This document shows positions 10,650-19,778 of a DNA stretch of 64,000 nt, piece after piece. The translations under genes were made by a program, and so were the position numbers. Below the pieces are notes generated by a model. That model was not told where the DNA came from, made no database searches, and saw nothing but the letters and a program-made list of their open reading frames with translations. Numbering within the stretch: position 1 is the first letter of the stretch; each line of letters opens with the position of its first letter. The DNA is from Pseudomonadota bacterium (GTDB taxonomy: Bacteria; Pseudomonadota; Alphaproteobacteria; Sphingomonadales; Sphingomonadaceae), in NCBI GenBank assembly GCA_039818985.1, contig JBCBSU010000002.1, positions 186,001-250,000 on the forward strand, read 5' to 3'.

Positions 10650-11179
10650 GCGATATCCCCCGCCAGCACCATGTCGATGCCGCGAGCGCCCAGCCCGGCA
10701 TGCAGCGAGAGCAGTGCCTTGCGGCTATGATGCAGCGCCGCGTCGCTGACCTTAGCCTGATAGAGATTGCGCTGCAGCACCGCATCGACCGCCTTGGCGC
10801 GCGCGGCGCTGTCACTCTCGGCGAGCGCATCGCGCAGGCCCGTCAATCGCCCGCCCAAAATGCTCATCATCTTGCCGACCCGCTTGCCGACGACAACATC
10901 GCCGACACCGTCCTGACGCAGCTGGCCATCCATGTCGTCGACGAACAATTCGGTCAGCGCCACCCCGGCCTCGGACTGGTCCGGTGCCTGTTCGATCCGC
11001 AGCAGCACCAGCGTCAGCAGCGTCACCAGCACATTGAACCGGCCTTCGATATCGTCGCTGACGCCGCCATCGAGATACCAGTGCGGCTGGCGCCCGAGCG
11101 TCACAACCGAGCGGTAAAGCGGCACCATGGCATCCCGCCGGTCGGGAGTGCGGGAAAACAGGCGCGAGAAAAACGACAT
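10646..11179 (-). CDS. Ubiquinol-cytochrome c chaperone (CBP3-like) family protein
   Basis: The 177-residue protein resembles the bacterial CBP3/UQCC1 chaperone domain, with RRDAMVPLYRSVVTLGRQPHWYLDGGV near the start and FNVLVTLLTLVLLR, a block ELFVDDMDGQLRQDGVGDVVVGKRVGKMM, and a helical tail. Mitochondrial CBP3 helps assemble cytochrome b of the bc1 complex, and the bacterial role is inferred from that. It overlaps the DUF177 gene by 4 bases and is divergent from bamE. Confidence 0.85.
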   Translation of the reverse strand: MSFFSRLFSRTPDRRDAMVPLYRSVVTLGRQPHWYLDGGVSDDIEGRFNVLVTLLTLVLLRIEQAPDQSEAGVALTELFVDDMDGQLRQDGVGDVVVGKRVGKMMSILGGRLTGLRDALAESDSAARAKAVDAVLQRNLYQAKVSDAALHHSRKALLSLHAGLGARGIDMVLAGDIA

Positions 11180-11370
11180 GGAACGGGTTCACTTTCGGTT
11201 CAGTGCTATGAGTTCAGCATTTGACGGTTCAGCATTTGGATTGAGAAAATCCTGCCGGGCAAATATATTGCTATTTGCATCGCCAGATGCAATGCGCAGA
11301 TGGATAGCCGATGGCGCAGGCCATCCGGCGGACCAGAGATAAATATGAACGGGAAGACGAACGCGACGCC

Positions 11371-11859
11371 ATGGCCATAAAGCCGCTCTCAATCCTTATT
11401 GCCGGGACCGCGACGCTGGCGCTGCTTGGTGGCTGCACCAAGATTCGCGCGCATCGCGGCTATATTGCCGATCCGACCCTTGTCAGCTCGGTACAACCGG
11501 GTGTCGATGACAAGAGATCGGTCGAGGATATGCTCGGGCGCCCGACCTTTATCGGCCAGTTCACCAGCAATGAATGGTATTATGTCGCGCGTGACACCCG
11601 TCAGCTCGCCTTTGCCCGGCCACGACCCGAACAGCAGACCGTGCTGCGCGTCAAATTCGATGATCGTGGACAGGTGACCGATGTCGCCCAGACCGGAGTC
11701 GAACTGGCGGTGCGAATATCGCCCGATGGTGATGCCACCCCGACACTGGGCCGCGAGCGCGGTTTCTTTGAGGATCTGTTCGGCAATATCGGCACCGTCG
11801 GCGCACCTGGTGCGACCGGACCCGGCGGCCCTGTCGGTCCGGGTGGCGGTGGCCCCTGA
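11371..11859 (+). CDS. bamE: Outer membrane assembly lipoprotein BamE (SmpA/OmlA family)
   Basis: The start at 11371 gives a 162-residue lipoprotein with lipobox LLGGC, and the upstream ATG at 11311 would add a charged non-signal extension. The BamE domain is clear: GYIADPTLVSSVQPGVDDKRSVEDMLGRPTF, then SNEWYYVARDTR and VLRVKFDDRGQV. BamE is part of the BAM complex that inserts beta-barrel proteins into the outer membrane. The last 20 residues form an unusual Gly/Pro-rich tail of GxPG-like repeats. Its stop lies 2 bases from the convergent CorC-like gene's stop. Confidence 0.9.
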   Translation: MAIKPLSILIAGTATLALLGGCTKIRAHRGYIADPTLVSSVQPGVDDKRSVEDMLGRPTFIGQFTSNEWYYVARDTRQLAFARPRPEQQTVLRVKFDDRGQVTDVAQTGVELAVRISPDGDATPTLGRERGFFEDLFGNIGTVGAPGATGPGGPVGPGGGGP

Positions 11860-11861
11860 GC

Positions 11862-13175
11862 CTAAGCCGTTTCCTCGCCGGAGGATAACGGCCGGGCGAT
11901 CAGCTTGTCGATCTTCCGCCCATCCATATCGACTATCTCGAAACGCCAGCCCTGATCAGCAAAGGCCTCACCCTCTTGCGGCAGGTGGCGCAATATCGCC
12001 AGCGCATAGCCGGCGACCGTGGCAAAATCACGATCCTCGTCAAAACGAAGCCCGATTCGGTCGGCCAGCATATCCGCCGGCAGCGCACCGGAAACCAGCA
12101 ATGAGCCGTCCTCGCGCTCGATAATCCGCGGCAGCGCGCCGTCCTCGCTGTCTGACACGAAATTACCCGCCAGCGCCGACAGCACATCGGCCGGCGTCAC
12201 CAGCCCTTCGAAATGGCCATATTCATCATGCACCATCGCCATGGTGACATCGGCCTGCTGCAGCACGCCAAGCGCATCCATGGCGTCAACCTGATCGGGG
12301 ATGATGGCCGGTTCTAGCATCAGCGCGCGAATATCCGGCGTATCACCGCGAGTCATGGCGAGCAGCAATTCACGCACCTTGACCACGCCGATAATCACAT
12401 CGATCGAACCTTCGGCAACCGGCCACAGACTGTGCTGCGACCGCTCGAGCAGTTCGGCAATGGCGGTGACATCGGCATCGACATCGATCCAGTCGACTTC
12501 GGTACGCGGAGTCATCACCTCGCGGACCGGGCGGTCGGCCAGCCGCACCACGCCGGAGATGATCGCGCGCTCCTGCTCCTCGATCACACCCGATTTGGTG
12601 GCCTCGGCAAACACCATCTGCAATTCTTCCGCCGTCACCAGATCATCGGCGGTACGGCGGAGGCCAAGCAGACGGAAGATCAGCGCGCTGGTCATGTCGA
12701 GCACCCACACCAGCGGCGCGGCGATGCGCGCGAGCAGGTCCATGGGAATCGCCATCACCACCGCGATCCGTTCGGCCGAGCGCAACGCAATCTGTTTCGG
12801 CACCAGCTCACCGATGACCAACGACGCATAGGTGGTGAAGCCGATGACAAGGGCAAAGCCGAGAGTCTGGGACAGATCGGCGGCAACCCCGGCACGCGCA
12901 AGCCGTTCCGCCACCGGACCGCCCAGGCTGGCACCCGAATAGGCACCGGCGATAATACCGATCAGGGTGATACCGACCTGTACCGTCGAGAGAAATCGCC
13001 CGGGATTGGCCGCCAGCGCCATGGCGGTGCGGGCGCCGCGATTGCCCTTTTCGGCCAACGCCGCGAGCCGCGCCGTGCGCGCCGATACGATGGCGAGTTC
13101 GGACATGGCGAAAACGCCGTTCAGCAACACCAGAACGAGAATGATGACCAGATCGAGCCAGGGAAAAGGCGCCAT
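11862..13175 (-). CDS. Hemolysin/CorC-family membrane protein (CNNM-CBS-CorC domains)
   Basis: The 437-residue protein has an N-terminal DUF21/CNNM membrane domain of about 190 residues (ILVLVLLNGVFAMSELAIVSAR, ELVPKQIAL). A CBS pair follows at about 200-325 (VMTPRTEVDWIDVD), then a CorC_HlyC domain at the end. These proteins are thought to move or sense Mg2+/Co2+, and the hemolysin name is historical. The start at 13175 follows CAGGATA. The frame extends 7 codons upstream, but that gives a poor N-terminus. It converges tightly on bamE. Confidence 0.86.
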   Translation of the reverse strand: MAPFPWLDLVIILVLVLLNGVFAMSELAIVSARTARLAALAEKGNRGARTAMALAANPGRFLSTVQVGITLIGIIAGAYSGASLGGPVAERLARAGVAADLSQTLGFALVIGFTTYASLVIGELVPKQIALRSAERIAVVMAIPMDLLARIAAPLVWVLDMTSALIFRLLGLRRTADDLVTAEELQMVFAEATKSGVIEEQERAIISGVVRLADRPVREVMTPRTEVDWIDVDADVTAIAELLERSQHSLWPVAEGSIDVIIGVVKVRELLLAMTRGDTPDIRALMLEPAIIPDQVDAMDALGVLQQADVTMAMVHDEYGHFEGLVTPADVLSALAGNFVSDSEDGALPRIIEREDGSLLVSGALPADMLADRIGLRFDEDRDFATVAGYALAILRHLPQEGEAFADQGWRFEIVDMDGRKIDKLIARPLSSGEETA

Positions 13176-13261
13176 TATCCTGCCCCTATTGAGCAAAATC
13201 GGTCAAAGCACAACCACTGCGTTGCCATAGATGGTGTCGGATCCTTGCCAGAAAGCGCTGC

Positions 13262-14518
13262 TCAGACAGCTATGCCCTGCAGCAGGCGCGGCAGGTTGCC
13301 GCTTTCGCCCCGTGCCTCGGCGGCGAGCATATTGCGCAGCGGGTCGATAGCGCCAACCGCCCGCATGCCGCCGCGACGCAGTCGGCCCAATGGTTCGGGC
13401 AGCGCGAATATCCGCATCAGGCTGTCGGTGACCGAAGCCATCAGTGTCACATCGCCAGCGCGCCAGTCGGCATAGCGCTGCAGCATGTCGGCATGGCCGC
13501 AATCGAGCCCGATACGCACAGCCTCGGCAAATATCTCGGCGAGACAGGCGACATCGCGCAGGCCGAGATTGAACCCCTGTCCGGCAATTGGGTGCAGAGC
13601 ATGGGCGGTATCACCGATCAGCACGGTGCGACCACGCACTGGATTGGTGACATTGTGGAAGGTCAGAGGGAAACGGCCACGTGCCCCGGCCAGCTGTACC
13701 GCACCTGTGATATCCCCGACATGGCGCATCAGTTCGCGGGCAAAGCCGCGCGGCCCAATGGCCATCAGCCCATCGGCCTGTGCCGCAGGCATCGACCATA
13801 CCAGCGAGCTGCGGTGACGGGGCAGGCCTTCTTCCTCGCCCGGCGCATCGGAGAGCGGCAACAGCGCCAATGGACCACCGGGCAGGAAATGCTGGAAGGC
13901 AACGCCATCATGGCCATGATCATGCGCCAGCGTCGCCACAATGGCGTGATGGTCATAGCTCCATCGGGTCGCCGAAAAGCCGCCGGATGTAAGGCTGGGC
14001 GAGCGCTTGCCCTCGGCCACTACCAGCACATCGGCCGAAAGATGCGTCCCATCATCAAGCGTTAGCGCCAGCTTCGAACCACGCTCTTCGCGCTCTGCGC
14101 ATGTGCAGCCGAAATGGCAATGCACCCCAGGCTGTTCGGCTATCGCGGCCAGCAGCGCCTTTATCAGCGCAATATTCGGCACCATATAGCCCATGACATC
14201 ACCAATATCGGCGGTGAATTGCAGCGGTGTCGCCTCCTGTTGTTCGCGCACCGCAATCGCGCTGATCGGCGATGCGGTTTCGCCCAGCCGATCAGCAATG
14301 CCGAGGACGCTAAACATCTCCCAGCTCGAACGGATAATCGCGGTAGCGCGATGGTCATCCTTGTGCTGGACATGCTCGGCGGGGTCGACGGGATCGATGA
14401 GATGCACGGTGATGCCCGACTGGGCCAGCGCGAGTGCCAGCGTCAGGCCGATCATGCCGGCACCGGAAATGGCGACATCGCAATGCTGTATCGCAGCGGG
14501 TGAATCTGCTTGTGTCAT
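13262..14518 (-). CDS. UbiH-type FAD-dependent ubiquinone biosynthesis hydroxylase
   Basis: The 418-residue flavoprotein monooxygenase begins with a dinucleotide-binding fold, DVAISGAGMIGLTLALALAQSG. The FAD motif RTVLIGDTAHALHPIAGQGFNLGLRD lies near residue 280. These features define the UbiH/UbiF/VisC/COQ6 family, which hydroxylates the quinone ring, and the ring position cannot be told from sequence. The frame is open to 15040, but ATG at 14518 gives the normal N-terminus. It is divergent from ftsK across about 230 bases. COQ9, another Q-synthesis factor, is at 4.7 kb. Confidence 0.88.
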   Translation of the reverse strand: MTQADSPAAIQHCDVAISGAGMIGLTLALALAQSGITVHLIDPVDPAEHVQHKDDHRATAIIRSSWEMFSVLGIADRLGETASPISAIAVREQQEATPLQFTADIGDVMGYMVPNIALIKALLAAIAEQPGVHCHFGCTCAEREERGSKLALTLDDGTHLSADVLVVAEGKRSPSLTSGGFSATRWSYDHHAIVATLAHDHGHDGVAFQHFLPGGPLALLPLSDAPGEEEGLPRHRSSLVWSMPAAQADGLMAIGPRGFARELMRHVGDITGAVQLAGARGRFPLTFHNVTNPVRGRTVLIGDTAHALHPIAGQGFNLGLRDVACLAEIFAEAVRIGLDCGHADMLQRYADWRAGDVTLMASVTDSLMRIFALPEPLGRLRRGGMRAVGAIDPLRNMLAAEARGESGNLPRLLQGIAV

Positions 14519-14746
14519 GCTGATAAAGATAGGCGAGGCCGCCGGGTGTTGCAAAAGGCAAATCAGGCTGACGTAAATATTCGCGCAAAGCCAGTTCAAT
14601 CCACGAGTCGCCATTAACCATGGGCTTGACGGCGAGTCCGCGCTCTGCGCATAATTCCGCCCGAGAGCGAATGATGTGCATGATCGCCGCGACCGCCGAG
14701 CAAAGTCGCCAAGATCGGCAGCCAGACAGGATAATGGACCGGAACC
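14519..14746. other. Divergent intergenic region ubiH-like / ftsK
   Basis: This stretch separates two divergent genes and must hold both promoters. A minus-strand frame crosses it and runs on into the ubiH-like gene, but it has no recognisable domain and no good ribosome-binding site. I see no clear -35/-10 pair, riboswitch or strong palindrome. Confidence 0.4.
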
Positions 14747-17074
14747 ATGGCCAGCAGGGCAATAGCAAATAAGAATGGCGACTGGCGCGCGATCATGCGC
14801 CAGAGCCTGGGCCGCTCGCTTGAGCTGATGCTGAGCGCAACGTTGTTCGGTTTTGTCGTCTTCTTCGCACTGGCACTGATGAGCTACAGCCTGACCGACC
14901 CCTCGCCGAGCACCGCTGCCGGCGGCGATGTCAGCAACTGGATGGGCCGCCCCGGTGCCTGGATCGCCGAGCGCGCGCTTGGTTTTTTCGGCCCGGCCTC
15001 GGTGCTGTTCCTGCCTTTTGCCTTTGTCAGCGCACGGCAATTGTGGCGCAGCGATGAAAAGCGCAATGGCTGGCGCGATCTGGCGTTGCTGTTCGCCGGT
15101 ATCGCGCTGATTGCCGCAGCCCTCGGCCTTGCCTTTCCCGGAACCGCAGGTGACCTGCCCGCAGGCTGGGGCGGACTGAGCGGCATTATCGCCAGCCTGA
15201 CCGGCGAGGCATTGCTGTCACGACTGCCCGAAACCGTCCAGTCATGGACCGCTATCATCGCTACTGTAGCGCTAGCCCTTGGCGGCGGTGTCTGTGTCTG
15301 GCGCGCCATTCCGGTCAATCGCAGCCTGTTTCGCCTGCCGGCAATCACCCTGCCGCGCCTCGCACTGCCCTGGGGCGACCGCGGCGAAGATGGTGATAAG
15401 GTCAGTGACGTGCCCCTGACCGAAGAGGATGACACCAAAGTCAGCGCCCGTCCCCGCCGCACGGTCGAGCCGGACAATCGCCCGCCGCCGGAAATCTCCG
15501 AACCTTCCCTGCCGCCGCGCAAGGCACAACTCGGTCCGACCAGCCGCCAGGGTGATTTCTTCGGCGATTATGACCTTCCCGAACTCGACCTGCTCGACCA
15601 GGCCGAACACAGCGAAGGCCCAAGGCTCGACAAGGTGGCGCTGGAGCGCAATGCCCGGCTGCTCGAAACCGTGCTTGCCGATTTCCGGGTTCAGGGCGAG
15701 ATCAAGGCGGTGCGCCCCGGCCCGGTGGTTACCATGTATGAGCTGGAGCCTGCGCCCGGCACCAAGGCCAGCAGGGTGATCCAGCTGGCCGATGACATCG
15801 CGCGCAACATGTCGGCGGTGTCGGCGCGTATCGCGGTCATCCCGGGACGCAATGTTATCGGCATCGAACTGCCGAACAAGAAGCGTGACATGGTGGTGCT
15901 GCACGAGATGCTGGCGAGCCACCATTTTGCAGAACATAAGGGACAGCTGCCGATCATTCTCGGCAAGAATATCAGCGGCGACCCGGTGATTGCCGATCTG
16001 GCGCCGATGCCGCACCTGCTGGTCGCGGGCACCACCGGATCGGGTAAATCGGTCGGGCTGAACTGCATGATCCTGTCGCTGCTCTATCGCCTGACCCCCG
16101 ATCAGTGCCGGTTGATCATGATCGACCCGAAAATGCTCGAACTGTCGAGCTATGACGACATTCCGCACCTGCTCTCACCCGTGGTGACCGAGCCGGCCAA
16201 GGCGGTGCGCGCGCTCAAATGGGCGGTCGAGCAGATGGAGGAGCGCTATCGCATGATGTCCTCCATCTCGGTACGCAATCTTGCCAATTTCAATGAGAAG
16301 GTGAAGGCGGCCAAGGCCAAGGGCAAGCCGCTGGGGCGTCGGGTGCAGACCGGCTTTGATCCGGAAAGCGGCCAGCCGCTTTATGAGGAAGAGCAACTCG
16401 ATTTTGAACCGCTGCCGCAAATCGTTGTCGTCGTCGATGAGCTGGCCGACCTGATGATGACCGCAGGCAAGGAGGTCGAATTCCTGATCCAGCGACTGGC
16501 GCAAAAGGCGCGTGCCGCAGGCATCCACCTGATCATGGCGACGCAGCGGCCCTCGGTCGATGTCATCACCGGTGTGATCAAGGCCAATCTGCCGACGCGG
16601 GTCAGCTTTCACGTCACCTCGAAGATCGACAGCCGCACCATCCTGGGCGAACAGGGTGCCGAACAGCTGCTTGGCAAGGGCGACATGCTCTACATGCCCG
16701 GCGGCAAGGGGCTGAGCCGGGTGCATGGACCGTTTGTCTCGGATGACGAAGTGCGCCGCGTCGCCGATCATTGGCGCGCCCAGGGCCAGCCCGACTATGT
16801 CCAGTCGGTCACCGAGGAACCCGAGGATGGCGGCTTCGCACTCGAAGGTGCATCGCTCGACGACAATCCGGAAGAGGAACGCTATCGCAAGGCGTGCCAG
16901 CTGGTTTTCGAAAGCCAGAAAGCCTCGACCAGTTGGCTGCAACGGCAATTGCGCGTTGGCTATAACACCGCCGCCCGACTGATCGAGCGGATGGAGGAAG
17001 AAGGGTTAGTCAGCGCCCCAAACCACGTAGGCCGTCGTGAAGTCTTCCGCGATCGCGACGGCCAGCCGATTTGA
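14747..17074 (+). CDS. ftsK: DNA translocase FtsK
   Basis: The 775-residue protein has four N-terminal membrane helices (to about residue 190) and a short Pro/charged linker. The translocase motor has Walker A GTTGSGKS near 428-435 and Walker B IVVVVDELADLMM near 560-572. A C-terminal gamma winged helix (about 713-767: STSWLQRQLRVGYNTAARLIERMEEEG) recognises KOPS sites. FtsK anchors at the septum, pumps DNA and activates XerCD at dif. The linker is short compared with E. coli but normal for alphaproteobacteria. ATG at 14747 is used, and ATG at 14795 is an alternative. Confidence 0.96.
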   Translation: MASRAIANKNGDWRAIMRQSLGRSLELMLSATLFGFVVFFALALMSYSLTDPSPSTAAGGDVSNWMGRPGAWIAERALGFFGPASVLFLPFAFVSARQLWRSDEKRNGWRDLALLFAGIALIAAALGLAFPGTAGDLPAGWGGLSGIIASLTGEALLSRLPETVQSWTAIIATVALALGGGVCVWRAIPVNRSLFRLPAITLPRLALPWGDRGEDGDKVSDVPLTEEDDTKVSARPRRTVEPDNRPPPEISEPSLPPRKAQLGPTSRQGDFFGDYDLPELDLLDQAEHSEGPRLDKVALERNARLLETVLADFRVQGEIKAVRPGPVVTMYELEPAPGTKASRVIQLADDIARNMSAVSARIAVIPGRNVIGIELPNKKRDMVVLHEMLASHHFAEHKGQLPIILGKNISGDPVIADLAPMPHLLVAGTTGSGKSVGLNCMILSLLYRLTPDQCRLIMIDPKMLELSSYDDIPHLLSPVVTEPAKAVRALKWAVEQMEERYRMMSSISVRNLANFNEKVKAAKAKGKPLGRRVQTGFDPESGQPLYEEEQLDFEPLPQIVVVVDELADLMMTAGKEVEFLIQRLAQKARAAGIHLIMATQRPSVDVITGVIKANLPTRVSFHVTSKIDSRTILGEQGAEQLLGKGDMLYMPGGKGLSRVHGPFVSDDEVRRVADHWRAQGQPDYVQSVTEEPEDGGFALEGASLDDNPEEERYRKACQLVFESQKASTSWLQRQLRVGYNTAARLIERMEEEGLVSAPNHVGRREVFRDRDGQPI

Positions 17075-17084
17075 TGTTAGCAAC

Positions 17085-17117
17085 GCCTTGTGATTTTGCT
17101 TTTGCAAAGCACAAGGC
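17085..17117. terminator. Hairpin just downstream of ftsK
   Basis: GCCTTGTG at 17085-17092 pairs with CACAAGGC at 17110-17117, with further short pairing in the loop. It lies 11 bases after the ftsK stop and 62 bases after the stop of the convergent small gene. There is no U-run directly after the stem on either strand, so its terminator role is only suggested by position. Confidence 0.35.
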
Positions 17118-17179
17118 TCAAATCACAATCACAAAAAGATAGCATCCAGCGGTAATGACACAGATCTTTTGAGACGAAC

Positions 17180-17455
17180 TCAGTTTTTGGACTGGTCTCG
17201 CTCAAATGGACCAAAAGGGGCAATGACCGGATTGGAAAACGGCCCTGGATAATCATTTGAACTATCACCAAGGCCGCTGGAACTCTCCGTAATCGCACTT
17301 TCTTTTACCATCAGCGCGAACAATTTCGCATCAGCATCGATGGCGACCAACCCATATTCCTCATCAATCTGCGACCGCTCTACACCAAGCTTTTCAGCCG
17401 CTTTTTCCAGACTGACCTCACCATCAAGGCGTACAGACATCAAAACATTGCCCAA
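17180..17455 (-). CDS. Small protein paired with the adjacent subtilase (unknown family)
   Basis: The 91-residue soluble protein has no signal peptide or membrane segment. It starts with TTG at 17455, supported by AAAGGAGG five bases upstream. The first 50 residues look like a small alpha/beta domain (VLMSVRLDGEVSLEKAAEKLGVERSQIDE, then GLVAIDADAKLFALMV). The rest is a low-complexity tail containing PGPFSNP and APFGPF. It begins 32 bases after the subtilase stop and uses the same strong ribosome-binding site type, so the two form one operon. It may be a peptidase inhibitor, chaperone or substrate, which is inference from pairing only. Composition is near 45-50% GC, below the neighbours. Confidence 0.72.
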   Translation of the reverse strand: MGNVLMSVRLDGEVSLEKAAEKLGVERSQIDEEYGLVAIDADAKLFALMVKESAITESSSGLGDSSNDYPGPFSNPVIAPFGPFERDQSKN

Positions 17456-17487
17456 ATCCGCCTCCTTTGAAGATCTGCAGTGAAGAT

Positions 17488-18819
17488 TTACAGGTCCAGT
17501 CTCATCGCTGTGCCAGCGGCATTATATATACCATGGCCGATCCGCTTATTCCATCGCCTCTGTGGCGATCTGGTAATCGCGTCCATTTTAAGTTCGCGTG
17601 CAAGGTCTCTCGGAGACAGATGTTCTGTTTTTGACGAAGTTCGCAGCGCAGCGCAAAGCCCAGCTGCAACTGGACAGGCAGTAGACGTGCCAGAGTCAGG
17701 TGACCCCAAGCCATATGCCTCTGAACCCAGATAATGTGTATAGCTTGCAAAATTTGGCTTGCGAATGGCCATGCCCGTAATCCCGGGACCCTGGGAAGAA
17801 TAACCTATCAACCGGTTGCGTGTTGACACTCCGGCTATCGTCGTGACGTCCGGATGCGCATTTGCGCCTGTGATGCTGTGGGAGTCATTGATATCGCAAC
17901 GGCCATCCGGGCAGCTGGGTCCACAGTTCCCTGAAGCGAAATAAATGTCGGCACCCGCCCTTCCCAGTGTCGCGCAAGCAAGGTTAAATGGATGTTGCGG
18001 GTTGTCGGCATAGCGGCCCGGATGCCCGGCTCGGAAGTCCCACTCCAGACGATACATGCCCCAGCTGTTGTTGACGACAAGCTTGTTGATCCGACCTGAT
18101 GTAAGTTGCTGCACCAGGAAACTATATGCCCCCACTGCATCCGAAAGCAGGCCTTCCATGGCTGATCTGCCTCTGGTGCGTGAACGTAGCAAAGGGCAAT
18201 CAATCAACGTTGCTGCTGGCGCAGCTATCATGGCCGCATGCGCGCACATTGTTCCATGACCTACCTCATAATTTCCATGCGCCCTGGAAGCGCCCTGAGG
18301 AATCCAGTCGATGCTGGTATCAATATTTGGTGTGAGACCTTTTGAAATCAGATGGTCGCTGTTTATGCCTGTATCGCAAATAGCGATGTGCACACCCTGC
18401 CCATCGAGATTGCGCCTTTCCAGCTCGGCTATATTCACCCGACGCCGAACATCCGACACATCGCCAATGGGCCCACCTTGACAAGCTTCACGGGAAAAAT
18501 GTGTTATTTGTGGATCGGAGAAAACACTCACCCCTTCTATCTGGGTTAAAGCCTCGAGACGATTTTCATCAATCTCCCCTCTGATGACGTGAGTCCGTGC
18601 CTCTTGGGGCGTCGACATAGCCAAAATCGGCGTCCGTCCCACCGATTCCAGAGGTATGGGATTGTAAGCAGTATCGACGTCCAGTCCTGGAAGTTCCTTC
18701 TGGGGAGTAAAATCCGGATGATATGGTTCATTGTTCTGGGTGGCGGTAAATGCTTCCATCGAGACCCGTTTTGCCTCGATGTCTTCCGATAGTTTGACGA
18801 GAACGCGAACTTTGCCCAT
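17488..18819 (-). CDS. S8 family subtilisin-like serine peptidase, no signal peptide
   Basis: The 443-residue protein has the full subtilase triad: Asp149 in ICDTG, His188 in GHGT and Ser379 in GTSTACP, with oxyanion Asn298 in SGN. Residues 1-110 form a leader that ends in an inhibitor-I9-like stretch (VIRGEIDENRLEALTQIEGVSVFSDPQI). There is no signal peptide or membrane helix, so it probably acts in the cytosol. A cysteine cluster (C299, C303, C308) follows the oxyanion residue. ATG at 18819 has AAGGAGG upstream. A 91-residue partner gene follows in the same operon, and an exported beta-propeller gene is divergent. Lower-GC composition suggests an acquired module. Substrate unknown. Confidence 0.88.
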   Translation of the reverse strand: MGKVRVLVKLSEDIEAKRVSMEAFTATQNNEPYHPDFTPQKELPGLDVDTAYNPIPLESVGRTPILAMSTPQEARTHVIRGEIDENRLEALTQIEGVSVFSDPQITHFSREACQGGPIGDVSDVRRRVNIAELERRNLDGQGVHIAICDTGINSDHLISKGLTPNIDTSIDWIPQGASRAHGNYEVGHGTMCAHAAMIAAPAATLIDCPLLRSRTRGRSAMEGLLSDAVGAYSFLVQQLTSGRINKLVVNNSWGMYRLEWDFRAGHPGRYADNPQHPFNLACATLGRAGADIYFASGNCGPSCPDGRCDINDSHSITGANAHPDVTTIAGVSTRNRLIGYSSQGPGITGMAIRKPNFASYTHYLGSEAYGLGSPDSGTSTACPVAAGLCAALRTSSKTEHLSPRDLARELKMDAITRSPQRRWNKRIGHGIYNAAGTAMRLDL

Positions 18820-18899
18820 GATTGCCTCCTTGTTGACTGGTTTTGATAGCTCGCCTGAATCTCGACACTGTGCGCGTGACCGTCATCACGGAGCAGGAT

Positions 18900-19778
18900 A
18901 TGTTGAAAATTCCCAAAAGCCTTGGGGGGTTCGCCTTGCCCCTGATCCTGACATTTGCAGGCATTGCGGAAGTCCCCGCAGCACCGGCACCGCCCACCGA
19001 CCCGGAAATATTCGGCCCCGGCACCGTTTCACTTCCAGACCGTCACGAATTCTGCTCGACGCTTAGTGCAGACAGGAAGACGGTCTATATCGGCATCGAG
19101 CATGGGCGCTGGCAGTCGATGGCCGGGCATCGCTGGAACGGTGCGAACTGGGGCGCGCCCTTTTACGAAGCTGGCAGCCCGGAATTTACCATGCAGGACC
19201 CGTATCTCTCGCCCGATGGCGAACGGCTCTATTTCATCACGCGCAGCAGGGGCAGCGCCGACATCGCCTATGCCGAGCGGGACACTTCGGGTGGTTGGGG
19301 CGAACCGGTTTTCCTGCCACAGCCAGTCAACACCGAAGCGAATGAATATTATACCTCACTGACCAAAGACGGCGCCATCATCTTTGCCTCGGATGCGCGT
19401 GATGGCGGCTATGATCTCTACAGCGCCGAACCCGAGGGCGAAGGTTACGCGAAACCCGAGCTCTTTCCCGATGGCGTCAATACGCGTCGCTATGAGGCCG
19501 ACCCGTTTATCGACCCCGATGGCCGCTATCTGATCTTCGCCTCCAACCGTCCAGAGGGTCAGGGTCGCGGTGACATCTATATCGCTTTCGCTGAGAGCGA
19601 TGGCAGCTGGTCGGACCCCGTGCCGATAGATGAGCGCGTCAATACTTCGGGCCACGAACTCTGCCCCTCCGTCACGCCGGATGGCAAAATCTTCATGTAC
19701 ACCAGCAGACAGGATATCTACTGGATGTCGGCCGCTTTTATCGAAGATATGCTGAAAGCGCGCATGGCAGCCGATTAA
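18900..19778 (+). CDS. Exported TolB-like/PD40 beta-propeller protein
   Basis: The 292-residue protein starts at ATG 18900 after GGAGCAGGAT. It has a signal peptide (MLKIPKSLGG...VPAAPAPP) and then WD40-like PD40 repeats. Several DPxxSPDGxxxYF-type blades are visible (DPYLSPDGERLYFITRS, DPFIDPDGRYLIFASNRPEG, CPSVTPDGKIFMYTS). It is probably periplasmic or anchored outside the cytoplasm and binds proteins or ligands, and no enzyme residues are seen. Its stop overlaps the stop of the convergent LysR gene by 4 bases. It is divergent from the subtilase, and a functional link is possible but not shown. Confidence 0.78.
   Translation: MLKIPKSLGGFALPLILTFAGIAEVPAAPAPPTDPEIFGPGTVSLPDRHEFCSTLSADRKTVYIGIEHGRWQSMAGHRWNGANWGAPFYEAGSPEFTMQDPYLSPDGERLYFITRSRGSADIAYAERDTSGGWGEPVFLPQPVNTEANEYYTSLTKDGAIIFASDARDGGYDLYSAEPEGEGYAKPELFPDGVNTRRYEADPFIDPDGRYLIFASNRPEGQGRGDIYIAFAESDGSWSDPVPIDERVNTSGHELCPSVTPDGKIFMYTSRQDIYWMSAAFIEDMLKARMAAD

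Noticed and set aside
14355-14768. Minus-strand open frame in the ubiH/ftsK gap
   Set aside because: It runs into the ubiH-like gene in another frame and lacks recognisable domains or a good ribosome-binding site.
14519-15040. 5' extension of the ubiH-like gene
   Set aside because: It overlaps ftsK antisense and adds residues that no flavin hydroxylase has. ATG 14518 fits the family start.
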